Shown here piece after piece: positions 27,149 to 34,593 of a stretch of DNA of 64,000 nucleotides. The DNA comes from PALSA-1004 sp041483135 (GTDB lineage Bacteria; Pseudomonadota; Gammaproteobacteria; Burkholderiales; SG8-41). The stretch is from the NCBI GenBank assembly GCA_041483135.1, contig JBGPFE010000002.1, positions 62,001-126,000 of the forward strand. Reading direction: 5' to 3'. Made by a program: the position numbers and the translations under genes. The first letter of the stretch is position 1. Each line of letters starts with the position of its first letter. The notes under the pieces were generated by a model. It ran no database searches, was not told where the DNA came from, and saw only the letters and a list, made by a program, of their open reading frames with translations.

Positions 27149-28218
27149 GCCCGTCTCGCCAGCTCCCGCTCGGCCCGGTAATGCTCGATGTCGCCGGTAC
27201 CGAGCTCACGGCCGATGACCGGCGGCGTCTTGCGCATCCGCTGGTCGGCGGCGTGATCCTGTTTTCGCGCAACTACGTTTCACCCGTACAGCTCACGCAG
27301 CTGACGCACGAAATCCACGCCGTTCGCCAGCCGCCGCTGCTGATCGCGGTCGATCACGAAGGCGGCCGCGTGCAGCGTTTCCGCGAGGGCTTCACGGCAT
27401 TGCCGGCGATGCGAGAACTTGGCGTAGTCTGGGATGACGATCCGAAGCGCGCGCGCGGACTCGCGGAGGCGGTCGGTCACGTGCTGTCAGCCGAGTTGCG
27501 CGCGCACGGCGTTGACTTGAGCCTGACGCCGGTGCTCGACATCGATCACGGCAACAGCGGTGTCATCGGCGACCGTGCGTTTCACCGCAGTCCGCGCGCC
27601 ATCAGCGAGCTTGCGCTGGGACTGATCCATGGTTTGCAGCAGGGCGGCATGTCGTCGGTCGGCAAACACTTCCCGGGGCACGGCCACGTCAAGGCCGACT
27701 CGCATCAGGAAATCCCGGTCGACGACCGGCCATTTTCCGCGATCGAAACCTCCGATCTGCAGCCGTTCCGGCGCCTGATCGAGAACGGGCTCGGCGGCAT
27801 CATGCCAGCGCACGTGGTTTACCCCGATGTGGACAGCAAAACGGCCGGATTCTCGGCAATCTGGCTGAAACAGATCCTGCGCCAGAAGCTCGCCTTCAAC
27901 GGCATGATATTCAGCGACGATTTATCGATGGCGGGCGCGAGCAGCGCGGGCGGCGTGGTCGCGCGCGCGCGCGCCGCGTTCGATGCGGGTTGCGACATGG
28001 CGCTGGTATGCAACGACCCGCCATCCGCCGATCAACTGCTGGCTGAACTCGAATATCAGATGCCGGCGACCGCGCTCGCGCGGCTGGCGCGCATTCACGG
28101 CCGCGGCGGTCCGGAATCACCGGAGCAGCTGCAGCGCGATAAAAGTTATCAGAACGCGGTTGCCGCGGTGCGCACCATCGGCGTACAGGATGGCGAGCTG
28201 CCGCTGTATCGCAAGTAA
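27145..28218 (+). CDS. nagZ: beta-N-acetylhexosaminidase (peptidoglycan recycling)
   Basis: Cytoplasmic glycoside hydrolase family 3 enzyme of 357 residues that removes GlcNAc from recycled muropeptides. DHEGGRVQRFREGFT, the catalytic His/Asp region VGKHFPGHGHVKADSHQE and the nucleophile region FSDDLSMAGA are visible. It closes the tight acpS overlap (ATGA). Confidence 0.95.
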   Translation: MSPSRQLPLGPVMLDVAGTELTADDRRRLAHPLVGGVILFSRNYVSPVQLTQLTHEIHAVRQPPLLIAVDHEGGRVQRFREGFTALPAMRELGVVWDDDPKRARGLAEAVGHVLSAELRAHGVDLSLTPVLDIDHGNSGVIGDRAFHRSPRAISELALGLIHGLQQGGMSSVGKHFPGHGHVKADSHQEIPVDDRPFSAIETSDLQPFRRLIENGLGGIMPAHVVYPDVDSKTAGFSAIWLKQILRQKLAFNGMIFSDDLSMAGASSAGGVVARARAAFDAGCDMALVCNDPPSADQLLAELEYQMPATALARLARIHGRGGPESPEQLQRDKSYQNAVAAVRTIGVQDGELPLYRK

Positions 28219-28246
28219 CGGCGGTGCGCAAAGCCTCAGCGCCGGG

Positions 28247-28879
28247 ATGAAATTTTCACTCGCTTGTCGCGATTGCCCGCGCTTGACCCGGTTTCTCGAC
28301 CAGGTCAGGTGCGATCATCCCGATTATCACGCGCGGCCGGTGGCACCATTCGGCGATGCCGATCCGCGGCTGCTGATCGTCGGGCTCGCGCCCGGCATGC
28401 ACGGCGCCAACCGCACCGGCCGGCCGTTCACCGGCGACAACGCCGGCATCCTCTTGTATCAGACGCTGCAGCGGTTTGGCTTTGCCAGCGCCGCGACCTC
28501 GGTGCATGCAGCCGACGGTCTGCAGCTCACCGGCTGCCGCATTACCAACGCGGTCAAATGCGTGCCGCCGCAGAACAAGCCGGAACCGGGTGAAATCAGG
28601 CGATGCAACCGCTATTTGAAGGTCGAACTGGCAACGCTGGGCCCGGGAACCGCCATGCTCGCCCTCGGTAATATCGCGCACCAGGCAGTGCTGCTGGCGC
28701 TGGTGCTTAAAAAAGCACGGTTTCCGTTCCGCCATGGCGCGCGCCATGCACTGCCGAACGGCCTGACTTTATTCGATAGCTATCATTGCAGCCGTTATAA
28801 TACGCAGACCCGCCGTCTGACCCCGGCGATGTTCGAAGCGGTCTTTACCGAGATTTCCGCCTATCTGAAATCACGCTGA
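28247..28879 (+). CDS. uracil-DNA glycosylase, family 5 (UdgB-like)
   Basis: 210 residues. It excises uracil, and in this family also other deaminated bases, from DNA. C7 and C10 (LACRDCPRL) and two later cysteines (VKCVPPQNKP and RRCN) would bind a 4Fe-4S cluster. Motif A reads GLAPGMHGANRTGRPFTGD, the family 5 form. Start ATG 28247 gives the expected N-terminal CxxC; an upstream in-frame extension overlaps nagZ and is not family-like. Confidence 0.85.
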   Translation: MKFSLACRDCPRLTRFLDQVRCDHPDYHARPVAPFGDADPRLLIVGLAPGMHGANRTGRPFTGDNAGILLYQTLQRFGFASAATSVHAADGLQLTGCRITNAVKCVPPQNKPEPGEIRRCNRYLKVELATLGPGTAMLALGNIAHQAVLLALVLKKARFPFRHGARHALPNGLTLFDSYHCSRYNTQTRRLTPAMFEAVFTEISAYLKSR

Positions 28880-28889
28880 TCACCTTGCA

Positions 28890-29075
28890 ATGCCTTACGT
28901 CAATATCCGCATCGCCGGCAGCCTGACGCGCGACCAGAAAGAAAAAATCGCCGCCGAAATCACGGACACGCTCGAGCGCATCGCCGGCAAGCCCCGGTCG
29001 TATACCTATATTGCCTTCGACGAGCTGCCCGACGAGAACTGGGCGATTGCCGGCAAACTGCTCGACTCCGAATAG
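28890..29075 (+). CDS. 4-oxalocrotonate tautomerase family protein
   Basis: 61 residues starting MPYVNIRIAG, so Pro is the first residue after Met removal and would be the catalytic base. The Arg at the usual substrate position is uncertain here. The family includes tautomerases of aromatic meta-cleavage and related small enzymes; a specific substrate cannot be given. It sits 10 bases after the glycosylase and 11 before uvrC. Confidence 0.8.
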   Translation: MPYVNIRIAGSLTRDQKEKIAAEITDTLERIAGKPRSYTYIAFDELPDENWAIAGKLLDSE

Positions 29076-29086
29076 CCGGCTTACCG

Positions 29087-30901
29087 GTGCACGCTCGAGT
29101 GTTTGATCCGACCGAGATCATCGCCGGCCTGCCGCACCTGCCGGGCGTCTATCGCATGCTGAATGCGGCGGGTGAAGCAATTTATGTCGGCAAGGCGGGC
29201 GACCTCAAGAAGCGCGTCTCCTCGTACTTTCAGAAGCAATCCGGCTTGTCGCCGCGCATCGCGCTCATGCTCGGGCAGGTGACTGCAGTCGCAACCACGG
29301 TTACGCGCTCGGAGGCGGAAGCGTTGCTGCTCGAAAATAACCTGATAAAGTCTTTAAGTCCTCGCTATAACATATTGTTTAGAGATGATAAATCATACCC
29401 ATATCTGGTCTTGACCGGGCACCCGTTCCCACGTCTCGCATTCCACCGTGGCAGCCTCGATCCACGCCACCGGTATTTCGGCCCGTTTCCCAATGCCGGT
29501 GCCGTGCGCGAAAGCATGCAATTGCTGCAGAAAGTATTCCGGCTGCGCACCTGTGCCGATAGCGTGTTTGAAAACCGCTCACGGCCATGCCTGCTGCACC
29601 AGATTCGGCGCTGCACCGCGCCGTGCGTCAAGCGGGTGAGCACCGCGGATTACGCCGACGACGTGCGCGGCGCCGAGCTGTTCCTGCAAGGCAAGGACGA
29701 CGAGGCGATCGAACGTCTGATCGTGCGCATGAACGCCGCCGCCGAACGCCGGGATTACGAGCACGCCGCGGGCTATCGCGACCAGGTCGGCGCGCTGCGC
29801 AAAGTGCGCGAAAAACAGTTCGTCAGCGGCAGTGCCGCACGCGATGCCGACATCATCGCGTGCGCGGTCGAGGGCGAGATCATCTGCGTGAACCTGGTCA
29901 TGATCCGCGGCGGCCATCATCTGGGCGACAAGAATTTCTTTCCGCGCAATGCCGCCGGCCATGAACCCGCCCAAATCGTGGAGGCATTCATCAGCCAGCA
30001 TTACCTGAATCGCAGCGCGCCGCCGGTCATCATCGTCAGCGCAAAAGTCGGCAGCGAACCATTTGCTCAATTCTTGAGCGAGCACGCCGGCCATAAAGTC
30101 CAGATCGTCGTCAACCCGGCGGGCGAGCGCCGCGTATGGCTTGATATGGCGGTCAAGAATGCGACGCTCGGCGCGCACCAGCAGCTCGGCCTGCATGCAA
30201 CGCAGGAAGCACGTCTGCTGGCATTGCAGCAGGCGCTCGGCGCAACCGAGGCGATCCGGCGCATCGAGTGCTTCGATATCAGCCATACCATGGGCGAAGC
30301 CACGGTCGCGTCGTGCGTGGTCTACGATCAGGCAGTGCTGCAGAAAGCCGAATATCGCCGCTTTAACATCACGGGCATCAAGCCCGGTGACGACTACGCG
30401 GCGATGCGCGAGGCTTTGAGCCGGCGCTACCGCCGCATCGTCGCCGGCGAAGGCAAGCTGCCGGATCTGGTGCTGATCGACGGCGGCAAGGGCCAACTCG
30501 GCGTCGCGTGCGAGGTGTTTGCCGAGCTCGGTCTGTCCGACGTGCCGCTGGTCGGCGTCGCCAAGGGCGAGGAGCGCAGGCCCGGGCTCGAGCAATTGAT
30601 CATTCCCGGTCATGCAAACCCGCTACAATTACCGGGTGAACATCCGGCATTGCACCTGATCCAGCAAATCCGTGACGAAGCGCATCGCTTCGCTATCCAG
30701 GGACATCGTGCGCAACGCGGCAAGGCACGCACCACTTCGACGCTCGAGAATATCGCCGGCATCGGCGCCAAGCGGCGTCAGCGGCTGCTTGTGCGCTTCG
30801 GTGGGCTCAAGGCCCTGCTGTCGGCCAGCGTCGACGAGCTGGCCCAGGTGGAAGGCATCAGCAGGACGCTGGCGGAACGCATTTACGATGAACTGCACTG
30901 A
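29087..30901 (+). CDS. uvrC: excinuclease ABC subunit C
   Basis: 604-residue nuclease of nucleotide excision repair. The GIY-YIG domain is at the N-terminus (LPGVYRMLNAAGEAIYVGKA), a UVR motif follows at about 205-240, the RNase H-like endonuclease has ECFDISHTMGEATVAS and LVLIDGGKGQLG, and a C-terminal helix-hairpin-helix pair ends the protein (IAGIGAKRRQRLLVRFGGLK). GTG 29087 is used; GTG 29099 is also possible. pgsA and three tRNAs follow as in E. coli. Confidence 0.95.
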   Translation: MHARVFDPTEIIAGLPHLPGVYRMLNAAGEAIYVGKAGDLKKRVSSYFQKQSGLSPRIALMLGQVTAVATTVTRSEAEALLLENNLIKSLSPRYNILFRDDKSYPYLVLTGHPFPRLAFHRGSLDPRHRYFGPFPNAGAVRESMQLLQKVFRLRTCADSVFENRSRPCLLHQIRRCTAPCVKRVSTADYADDVRGAELFLQGKDDEAIERLIVRMNAAAERRDYEHAAGYRDQVGALRKVREKQFVSGSAARDADIIACAVEGEIICVNLVMIRGGHHLGDKNFFPRNAAGHEPAQIVEAFISQHYLNRSAPPVIIVSAKVGSEPFAQFLSEHAGHKVQIVVNPAGERRVWLDMAVKNATLGAHQQLGLHATQEARLLALQQALGATEAIRRIECFDISHTMGEATVASCVVYDQAVLQKAEYRRFNITGIKPGDDYAAMREALSRRYRRIVAGEGKLPDLVLIDGGKGQLGVACEVFAELGLSDVPLVGVAKGEERRPGLEQLIIPGHANPLQLPGEHPALHLIQQIRDEAHRFAIQGHRAQRGKARTTSTLENIAGIGAKRRQRLLVRFGGLKALLSASVDELAQVEGISRTLAERIYDELH

Positions 30902-30910
30902 CTGACAGCG

Positions 30911-31480
30911 ATGCCGCTCAACATACCCAATCTGCTCACATGGCTGAGGATCGTCCTGATCCCGCTGTTCGTCGGCATTTTCTACTTCGAAAAAAGCTGG
31001 GTATCGCTGCCGAACCAGAACCTGGTTGCCACCGTTATCTTCACGCTGGCCGCGGTGACCGACTGGTTTGACGGCTGGCTGGCGCGCAAGCTCAATCAGA
31101 CTTCCGCATTCGGCGCTTTTCTCGACCCGGTCGCGGACAAGCTGATGGTGGCGGCGGCGCTGATCATCCTGCTGCAACTCGGCCGCATAGACGCAATCGT
31201 CACGCTGATCATCATCGGCCGCGAAATCACGATCTCGGCGCTGCGCGAATGGATGGCGCAAATGGGGGAATCGAAAAGCGTCGCCGTATCGTTTGTCGGC
31301 AAGATCAAGACCGTGTCTCAAATGATCGCGATCCCGTTGCTGCTTTATGAGGATCCGATTGGTGCGTTCAACCCGCACGTGATCGGCACGTGGCTGATTT
31401 ACGTCGCCGCCGCGCTGACGCTGATCTCGATGTTTTATTACCTCAAAATGGCGCTGCCGCTGATAAATAAACGCCTTTGA
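30911..31480 (+). CDS. pgsA: CDP-diacylglycerol--glycerol-3-phosphate 3-phosphatidyltransferase
   Basis: 189-residue inner-membrane enzyme that makes phosphatidylglycerol phosphate. The CDP-alcohol phosphotransferase motif is complete (DGWLARKLNQTSAFGAFLDP, then VADK). Four or five hydrophobic helices are visible. It follows uvrC by 9 bases; the tRNA promoter begins 14 bases after its stop. Confidence 0.95.
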   Translation: MPLNIPNLLTWLRIVLIPLFVGIFYFEKSWVSLPNQNLVATVIFTLAAVTDWFDGWLARKLNQTSAFGAFLDPVADKLMVAAALIILLQLGRIDAIVTLIIIGREITISALREWMAQMGESKSVAVSFVGKIKTVSQMIAIPLLLYEDPIGAFNPHVIGTWLIYVAAALTLISMFYYLKMALPLINKRL

Positions 31481-31494
31481 AACAACGGTGTTTC

Positions 31495-31522
31495 TTGACA
31501 TTCGGGCGCGGAAACCTATAAT
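31495..31522 (+). promoter_or_regulatory. consensus sigma-70 promoter of the tRNA operon
   Basis: TTGACA (31495-31500) and TATAAT (31517-31522) with a 16-base spacer, 15 bases before tRNA-Gly. Both hexamers match consensus exactly. Confidence 0.9.
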
Positions 31523-31537
31523 GGCAAGTCATTTTTC

Positions 31538-31613
31538 GCGGGAATAGCTCAGTTGGTAGAGCGCAACCTTGCCAAGGTTGAGGTCGGGAGTTCGAGACTC
31601 CTTTCCCGCTCCA
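31538..31613 (+). tRNA. tRNA-Gly (anticodon GCC)
   Basis: 76 bases including encoded CCA. The acceptor stem GCGGGAA/TTCCCGC, the D arm, the anticodon loop TTGCCAA and the T arm GGGAGTTCGAGACTCCT fold normally. First gene of a Gly-Cys-Leu tRNA operon downstream of pgsA, the same order as glyW-cysT-leuZ in E. coli. Confidence 0.97.
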
Positions 31614-31706
31614 GATTCGGGGAAAGCGAAGTGCATTTCGTCTCAGGCGTAAATTTACGCGCGAGTCGATACTTCGTTTTCCCTTTTTAGTTTTGCAGCA
31701 GGCCCC

Positions 31707-31780
31707 GGCGGGGTGGCAGAGTGGTTATGCAGCGGCCTGCAAAGCCGTGTACGCCGGTTCGATTCCGACCCCCGCCTCCA
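31707..31780 (+). tRNA. tRNA-Cys (anticodon GCA)
   Basis: 74 bases including encoded CCA. Acceptor stem GGCGGGG/CCCCGCC and anticodon loop with GCA flanked by CGGCCT and AAGCCG. It lies 93 bases after tRNA-Gly. Confidence 0.97.
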
Positions 31781-31793
31781 AGAATTACGGCCT

Positions 31794-31884
31794 GCCCGGG
31801 TGGTGAAACTGGTAGACACAAGGGACTTAAAATCCCTCGCCGGGTTACTCCGGCATGCCGGTCCGAGTCCGGCCCCGGGCACCA
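31794..31884 (+). tRNA. tRNA-Leu (anticodon TAA)
   Basis: 91 bases including encoded CCA, with the long variable arm of class II tRNAs. Acceptor stem GCCCGGG/CCCGGGC and anticodon loop CTTAAAA. It starts 13 bases after tRNA-Cys. Confidence 0.97.
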
Positions 31885-31978
31885 GATTTGCGTCTTGTAA
31901 CGTTCCACCGGCGCTGGCAGATGCATGCTGCAGGGAATGAAATGGAACCATCGCGCGGCGCATGAGCGACAGAGCGGC

Positions 31979-33082
31979 ATGAAGATCAGACATATCGAGC
32001 CGATCGCAGTATCCCTGCCATTGGAACATCCGCTAAAGATGGCGGGCGTGGAGATCGCGACCAGCGAAAATCTGCTGGTGCGCGTCGAGTCCGATGACGG
32101 CGCCATCGGCTGGGGCGAGTCAGCCGCGGCCCCGCAGATGACCGGCGAGACACCGCAGGGCATGGTTGCGGCGGTGCGCTATCTGGCGCCGGCGTTGCTC
32201 GGCCGGGACGCGGCAGATATCGCGGGCGCCACTGCGCGGATGGATGCCCGCATGTACGGAAACCAAAGCGCCAAGGCCGCAATCGAGATCGCGCTGCACG
32301 ATCTGGTCGGCCGTGCGACCGGCAAGCCGGTCTACGAACTGCTCGGCGGCAAGCGGCGTGGCCGCATTCCGGTGATGTGGATGATCGGCACCGGCGACAC
32401 CGAGGCGGATTTCGCCGAGGCGGCGGACAAGAAAGCCGCCGGCTTCGTGGCGTACAAAATCAAAGTCGGGGTGGTCGGGCTGCGCGAGGATATCCGGCGC
32501 ACCATCGGCATTTGCGAACGGCTGGGCGACGGCATGCTGATTTCGGCGGACGCCAACCAGGGTTACAGCGTAGCGGAGGCGGTCGAATACGTGCGCGCGG
32601 TCGAGCGGACCCCCCTCGCTTTTTTCGAGCAGCCGGTGCGCGAAAACGATTTTACCGGCCTCGCGCAAATAGCGCGCGCGAGCCGCATCCCGATCGGAGT
32701 CGATGAGGGACTGCACGCGCCGCTGTATATCCGGCTTCATCATGAAGCGCACGCCGCCGCCGGCGGCAGTCTCAAGACGATCAAGTTCGGCGGCTTGCGG
32801 CCGGTGCTGGCGGCGGCTCAACTGTGCGAATCGCTCAACTGGAAAGTGAATCTCGCCTGCAAGGCCGCCGAATCGAGCGTCGCGGCTGCCGCGATTCTGC
32901 ACCTCGCTGCCGTGGTGCCTGCGCTCGATTGGGGAATGAGTCTGACGAACCAGTATCTCGCCGATGACCTCACGCGCTCCCCGATCGCCGTGGTGGCGGG
33001 CCATGCGAGCGTGCCGGATGCGCCGGGCCTGGGCGTGGAGGTCGACGAGGCGCGCGTCAGGAAGTATCGGCTACGGCTATGA
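31979..33082 (+). CDS. mandelate racemase/muconate lactonizing enzyme family protein
   Basis: Enolase-superfamily enzyme of 367 residues. An N-terminal capping domain is followed by a barrel with the Lys-x-Lys pair (YKIKVG) and the metal ligands Asp (SADANQG), Glu (FFEQPV) and Asp (GVDEG). A second Lys (TIKFGG) fits the muconate-cycloisomerase/dipeptide-epimerase subgroup. The exact reaction is unknown; cycloisomerisation, epimerisation or dehydration of a carboxylate are all possible. ATG 31979 is chosen because it gives the normal N-terminus MKIRHIEPIAVSLPL. It stands alone after the tRNAs. Confidence 0.85.
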   Translation: MKIRHIEPIAVSLPLEHPLKMAGVEIATSENLLVRVESDDGAIGWGESAAAPQMTGETPQGMVAAVRYLAPALLGRDAADIAGATARMDARMYGNQSAKAAIEIALHDLVGRATGKPVYELLGGKRRGRIPVMWMIGTGDTEADFAEAADKKAAGFVAYKIKVGVVGLREDIRRTIGICERLGDGMLISADANQGYSVAEAVEYVRAVERTPLAFFEQPVRENDFTGLAQIARASRIPIGVDEGLHAPLYIRLHHEAHAAAGGSLKTIKFGGLRPVLAAAQLCESLNWKVNLACKAAESSVAAAAILHLAAVVPALDWGMSLTNQYLADDLTRSPIAVVAGHASVPDAPGLGVEVDEARVRKYRLRL

Positions 33083-33219
33083 CCGAACACCGCCCGTCAG
33101 GCAGGTGAGTGGCCAATCGGCGCCACTGCCGGCTGGATAGCCGCGCTGGCGATGGTAAGCGTGTATTATTGAACTTGTTTTCGCAACGGGCTGTCGATAC
33201 TTATTTCGGGCGTTAAAGC

Positions 33220-33669
33220 ATGATCGTTTTCAATCTGACCTGCGGCAACGACCACCACTTCGAGGGTTGGTTCGGTTCGGCCGTGGATTTCGACAAGCAA
33301 CAGCAAGCGAAGCTGCTGAGTTGCCCGGTATGCGGCACCAGCCAGGTGAGCAAGGCGCTGCACGCGCCCCACGTAAACACCGGCAGTGCGCCGAGGACGC
33401 TCGAGCGCGAACGGCAGACCCGGGAAGGCGGCGCGCAATACGCGAACGTCGGGGACGAAGTATCGCTGCTGATCGAGCAGCTGATCGCCAATACCGAAAA
33501 CGTCGGCAATGCGTTTCCGGAAGAAGCGCGCAGAATTCATTACAACGAAGCCCCGGAGCGCAAGATCCGCGGCAATGCGTCGCTTGAGGAAGTGAAAGAG
33601 CTGCGTGAAGAGGGCATCGAAGTCATAGCCCTGCCGGTCCCGCGCCATCTGCTCGACAAAACGCATTGA
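33220..33669 (+). CDS. DUF1178 family protein
   Basis: 149 residues starting MIVFNLTCGNDHHFEGWF, with CPVCG at about residue 35-39 and the C-terminal GNASLEEVKELREEGIEVIALPVP. The N-terminal Cys/His and CxxC could form a zinc ribbon. The family is widespread in alpha- and betaproteobacteria and has no assigned function. Confidence 0.88.
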   Translation: MIVFNLTCGNDHHFEGWFGSAVDFDKQQQAKLLSCPVCGTSQVSKALHAPHVNTGSAPRTLERERQTREGGAQYANVGDEVSLLIEQLIANTENVGNAFPEEARRIHYNEAPERKIRGNASLEEVKELREEGIEVIALPVPRHLLDKTH

Positions 33670-33890
33670 GACACGCTTCACGGCAGCGTGGAATCCCTTG
33701 CCGAATACCAGGTCGGCCGTGCAGCGGAAACCAAGCCTGCATCCGGACTCCCAAAAGGCGAGTGGACGAACGAGGGCGTCAGACCGGGCTCGCGGGCCAT
33801 TACAGTTATTGATCCAGGTCAGAATAATAACCTGGCAAGACTGCTAGTCTGCCCGCTGTATGGATGCTCATTCAACAATCAGGAGGCTAT

Positions 33891-34337
33891 ATGTATAAAC
33901 ACATCCTGCTGCCGACCGACGGCTCAAAACTCGCGGCATTGGCAGTCAAGCAGGGCATACGGCTCGCGAAATCGATCCGCGCGAGGGTGACTGTCATCAA
34001 CGTCATACCCGAGTATCAGATGATGATGGATGAGGGTTTTGTGCTGCCTAACGCCGCGCTGCTCAAGACGCGTTTCGAAGAAGCAACTGCCGCGCGCTCG
34101 AAAAAAATTCTTGACGAAGTGAAAACCGTTGCCAAGTCCGCAGGCGTCAAATTCAACGGCGTGACGGTAATCAGCGGGCTGCCATATGAAGCCATCGTCA
34201 AGCAGGCCAGGAAAGCCAAATGCGATCTGATCATGATGGCTTCCCACGGCCGCAAAGGTCTGGCGAGCATCCTGCTCGGCAGCGAGACCGCCAAGGTGCT
34301 CACGCATTCGACGATCCCCGTGCTGGTCGTGCGCTGA
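33891..34337 (+). CDS. uspA: universal stress protein UspA family
   Basis: 148 residues. MYKHILLPTDGSKLAALAVK and the ATP-binding C-terminal run ASHGRKGLASILLGSETAKV (G-x2-G-x9-G-S type) place it among nucleotide-binding Usp proteins. ATG 33891 has AGGAGG six bases upstream. A strong terminator follows, so it is a single-gene unit. Confidence 0.93.
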   Translation: MYKHILLPTDGSKLAALAVKQGIRLAKSIRARVTVINVIPEYQMMMDEGFVLPNAALLKTRFEEATAARSKKILDEVKTVAKSAGVKFNGVTVISGLPYEAIVKQARKAKCDLIMMASHGRKGLASILLGSETAKVLTHSTIPVLVVR

Positions 34338-34378
34338 CCGGCTGCGGACGGCGCCTGCAGCATGCGATCACCGCAATG

Positions 34379-34417
34379 ACGGTGCGGGCCCGATATCGGG
34401 CCCGCACCGTTTTTGTT
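34379..34417 (+). terminator. rho-independent terminator of uspA (perfect palindrome)
   Basis: Bases 34379-34410 are a perfect 32-base palindrome (16 bp arms, no spacer), followed by TTTTGTT. The folded RNA would have a small loop made by opening the central AT pairs. Confidence 0.92.
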
Positions 34418-34593
34418 GACGGATGATCGAACAAGGCGGCGATGCCCCCTTGTAAATCCCCCAACTCAGGGGAAGCCCTGGTCGATGGAGAGGCCCAATC
34501 AGAGCTTCCTAGCTACGTGGCGGGGTAAAATCACGCAGTGAGCCGGCTGCCGCAGGGCGAAGGCAGGGGTATCGTCTCCCGTAACAAGCAAAA

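Noticed and set aside
31713..31940. 75-codon frame through tRNA-Cys and tRNA-Leu
   Set aside because: It is translated tRNA sequence; both tRNAs fold perfectly.
33688..33990. 100-codon plus frame between DUF1178 and uspA
   Set aside because: It overlaps the uspA start in another frame, lacks a binding site and has no family character; uspA has a strong AGGAGG.
34441..34520. C-rich and G-rich tracts after the uspA terminator (CCCCCTTG...CCCCC)
   Set aside because: They resemble a fragment of a dispersed intergenic repeat, but no clear arms or second copy exist in the window.
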